From assembly GCA_965203915.1 (NCBI GenBank), contig OZ241918.1, positions 124,001 through 188,000 of the forward strand: a DNA stretch of 64,000 bases, written 5' to 3'. Below are positions 63,188 to 64,000 of the stretch, piece by piece; within the stretch, counting starts at the first letter, position 1; each line of letters opens with the position of its first letter. The position numbers and the translations under genes were made by a program. The notes under the pieces are model-generated. The model searched no databases, was not told where the DNA came from, and saw only the letters and a program-made list of their open reading frames with translations. This DNA is from JASGCL01 sp965203915 (GTDB taxonomy: Bacteria; Pseudomonadota; Alphaproteobacteria; JASGCL01).

Positions 63188-63607
63188 ATGATACGATGGT
63201 TTACCATGCATTGGTCAATCGTATCTGGTATATTATCAGGGATTTTATCGGCGGGCGCTATCGCCACGCTGGCCGCACTGATTAATTATTATTTTGGCAA
63301 TATAAAGGATGAAAAAACCTTCATCCGTTCACAGAAAATAGAAATTTATGTCGGCTTAATGAATACTTACAAAAAATTAAAAGCGATGCGCAACCAACGC
63401 CATCACGAAGTAAGTATTGAGGAACATAAAAATGTGGCGGTGGATTATGAATTGTATCAATTTAAATTGGCGTTGTTCGCGCCCAAAGATATTATTGAAT
63501 TGAATAAAAAATTGGAAGCGGGTGATGGGCGTTTGCGTTTTAACAAATCGCGCATCGAAGAAAAATTAAGACGCAAGATGCGCAAAGATTTGGGCATAAG
63601 GGAGTAG
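63188..63607 (+). CDS. Small membrane-anchored hypothetical protein
   Basis: 139 residues; not recognised. One membrane helix near the start (SIVSGILSGILSAGAIATLAALINYYF, about 10-36), then a charged helical cytoplasmic part (FIRSQKIEIYVGLMNTYKKLKAM; DIIELNKKLEAGDG) ending KLRRKMRKDLGIRE. The last part of the coding DNA (63560-63589) is repeated exactly at 63971-64000. Confidence 0.65.
   Translation: MIRWFTMHWSIVSGILSGILSAGAIATLAALINYYFGNIKDEKTFIRSQKIEIYVGLMNTYKKLKAMRNQRHHEVSIEEHKNVAVDYELYQFKLALFAPKDIIELNKKLEAGDGRLRFNKSRIEEKLRRKMRKDLGIRE
63560..63589. repeat. 30-bp exact direct repeat, left copy
   Basis: Encodes EKLRRKMRKD near the C-terminus of the small membrane protein. The second copy at 63971-64000 runs off the window. 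Confidence 0.9.
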
Positions 63608-63640
63608 CGGGGCGGGGCGTATTTTTATTATTTCCCCCAC

Positions 63641-63842
63641 CCGTCATTCCTGAATTTTTTGCCAACATCAATAATGTTGCAAAAAATATCAGGAAACCAT
63701 TCCCTGGACGGCATGGGTTGGCCATGACGCCATTGCCTTGCTTGCCATCCACCATAAAAACCCAGCTAAATGTTTTTTTATGAAACAACCGATGCCAGGG
63801 AATGGTTTCCTGATAATCGCTTCGCGATTTCAGGAATGACGG
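63641..63842. mobile_element. MITE-like inverted-repeat element, copy C
   Basis: 202 bp with perfect 14-bp ends CCGTCATTCCTGAA (63641-63654) and TTCAGGAATGACGG (63829-63842). Inside is a second perfect 21-bp inverted pair (63687-63707 and 63795-63815, containing CCATTCCCTGG/CCAGGGAATGG). Same architecture as copies A and B, with a diverged centre. No coding capacity. Confidence 0.7.
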
Positions 63843-63964
63843 TTAGAGAGCAATGAAAAATCTTAGCCCCGCCCCAAATGATAATAATGTCAATCGACGA
63901 CATTGCCAGCAACAAGATAAACAATATATTTGCTAAATCGATGATGCTTTCATAGTATTTTTCT

Positions 63965-64000
63965 ATGAAGGAAAAATTAAGACGCAAGATGCGCAAAGAT
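63965..64000 (+). other. Start of a further reading frame carrying the right copy of the 30-bp repeat
   Basis: ATGAAG then the repeated GAAAAATTAAGACGC...; reads MKEKLRRKMRKD in the same frame as the left copy. An in-frame TAG lies 12 bp upstream of the ATG, so this is either a new gene start or a duplicated gene-end fragment. The window ends here. Confidence 0.4.

Overview
The window is a stretch of an alphaproteobacterial chromosome of moderate, locally AT-rich composition. The grounds for this are the DUF1013/TrcR cell-cycle protein, an HdaA-type DnaA-family protein beside purM-purN, the pairing of a PPDK-regulatory protein gene with maf next to an AT-rich origin-like region, fused RibBA, ArgC of the type-2 class, and a 7Fe FdxA ferredoxin. 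The organism makes LPS (hldD, lptF), probably handles cobalamin (cobT, cobalamin-dependent queG), and looks free-living: it has arginine, leucine, purine and isoprenoid biosynthesis genes plus transport and oxidation of polyamines, GABA and carnitine-like compounds. No genus can be assigned from what is visible.

Layout. 0-14 kb: dxs (partial), RNA helicase, lptF, mutY, hydroxyacyl-CoA dehydrogenase, purN, purM, hdaA, peroxiredoxin, L,D-transpeptidase, rpmJ, hldD, lgt, a class-I amidotransferase hydrolase and a succinate-semialdehyde dehydrogenase. 14-24 kb: dispersed repeats, argC, an MFS transporter, trcR, gltA, two tandem outer-membrane barrels, mnmG. 24-32 kb: polyamine-type ABC transporter (two permeases plus ATPase), queG, an ADP-forming acyl-CoA synthetase, an FkbM methyltransferase. 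32.7-37.2 kb: an AT-rich island with two restriction-modification modules, each a methyltransferase overlapping its nuclease. 37.2-42.4 kb: acyl-CoA dehydrogenase, a DUF6803 membrane protein, a carnitine dehydrogenase/thioesterase fusion and a Rieske oxygenase whose bridging residue is Glu, as in quaternary-amine oxygenases. 42.35-43.03 kb: probable chromosome origin. 43-53.5 kb: ppsR, maf, argF between two parS sites, parA, rsmG, ribBA, leuA, parB, mutM, enoyl-CoA hydratase. 53.5-64 kb: two further outer-membrane barrels, tRNA-Thr(CGU), fdxA, cobT, a GST, guaB, polA and a small membrane protein.

The most unusual points are these. (1) Eight genes (rpmJ, hldD, acyl-CoA dehydrogenase, carnitine dehydrogenase, argF, fdxA, GST, guaB) have a sigma-70-like -35 box ending 28-30 nt before the ATG with a -10-like hexamer 5-8 nt before it, so leaderless mRNAs are predicted. 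(2) A short GCCCTA...GAGGGC element occurs as exact 37-bp tandem arrays between genes (5 and 7 copies), but inside argC as three 36-bp, frame-preserving copies, and once inside rsmG in a different reading frame. This resembles the behaviour of Rickettsia palindromic elements. (3) Two parS sites share an identical 14-bp core and flank argF, close to the origin, while parA and parB are separated by about 4 kb. (4) Larger inverted-repeat elements (MITE-like) recur at 14.3, 14.7 and 63.6 kb.
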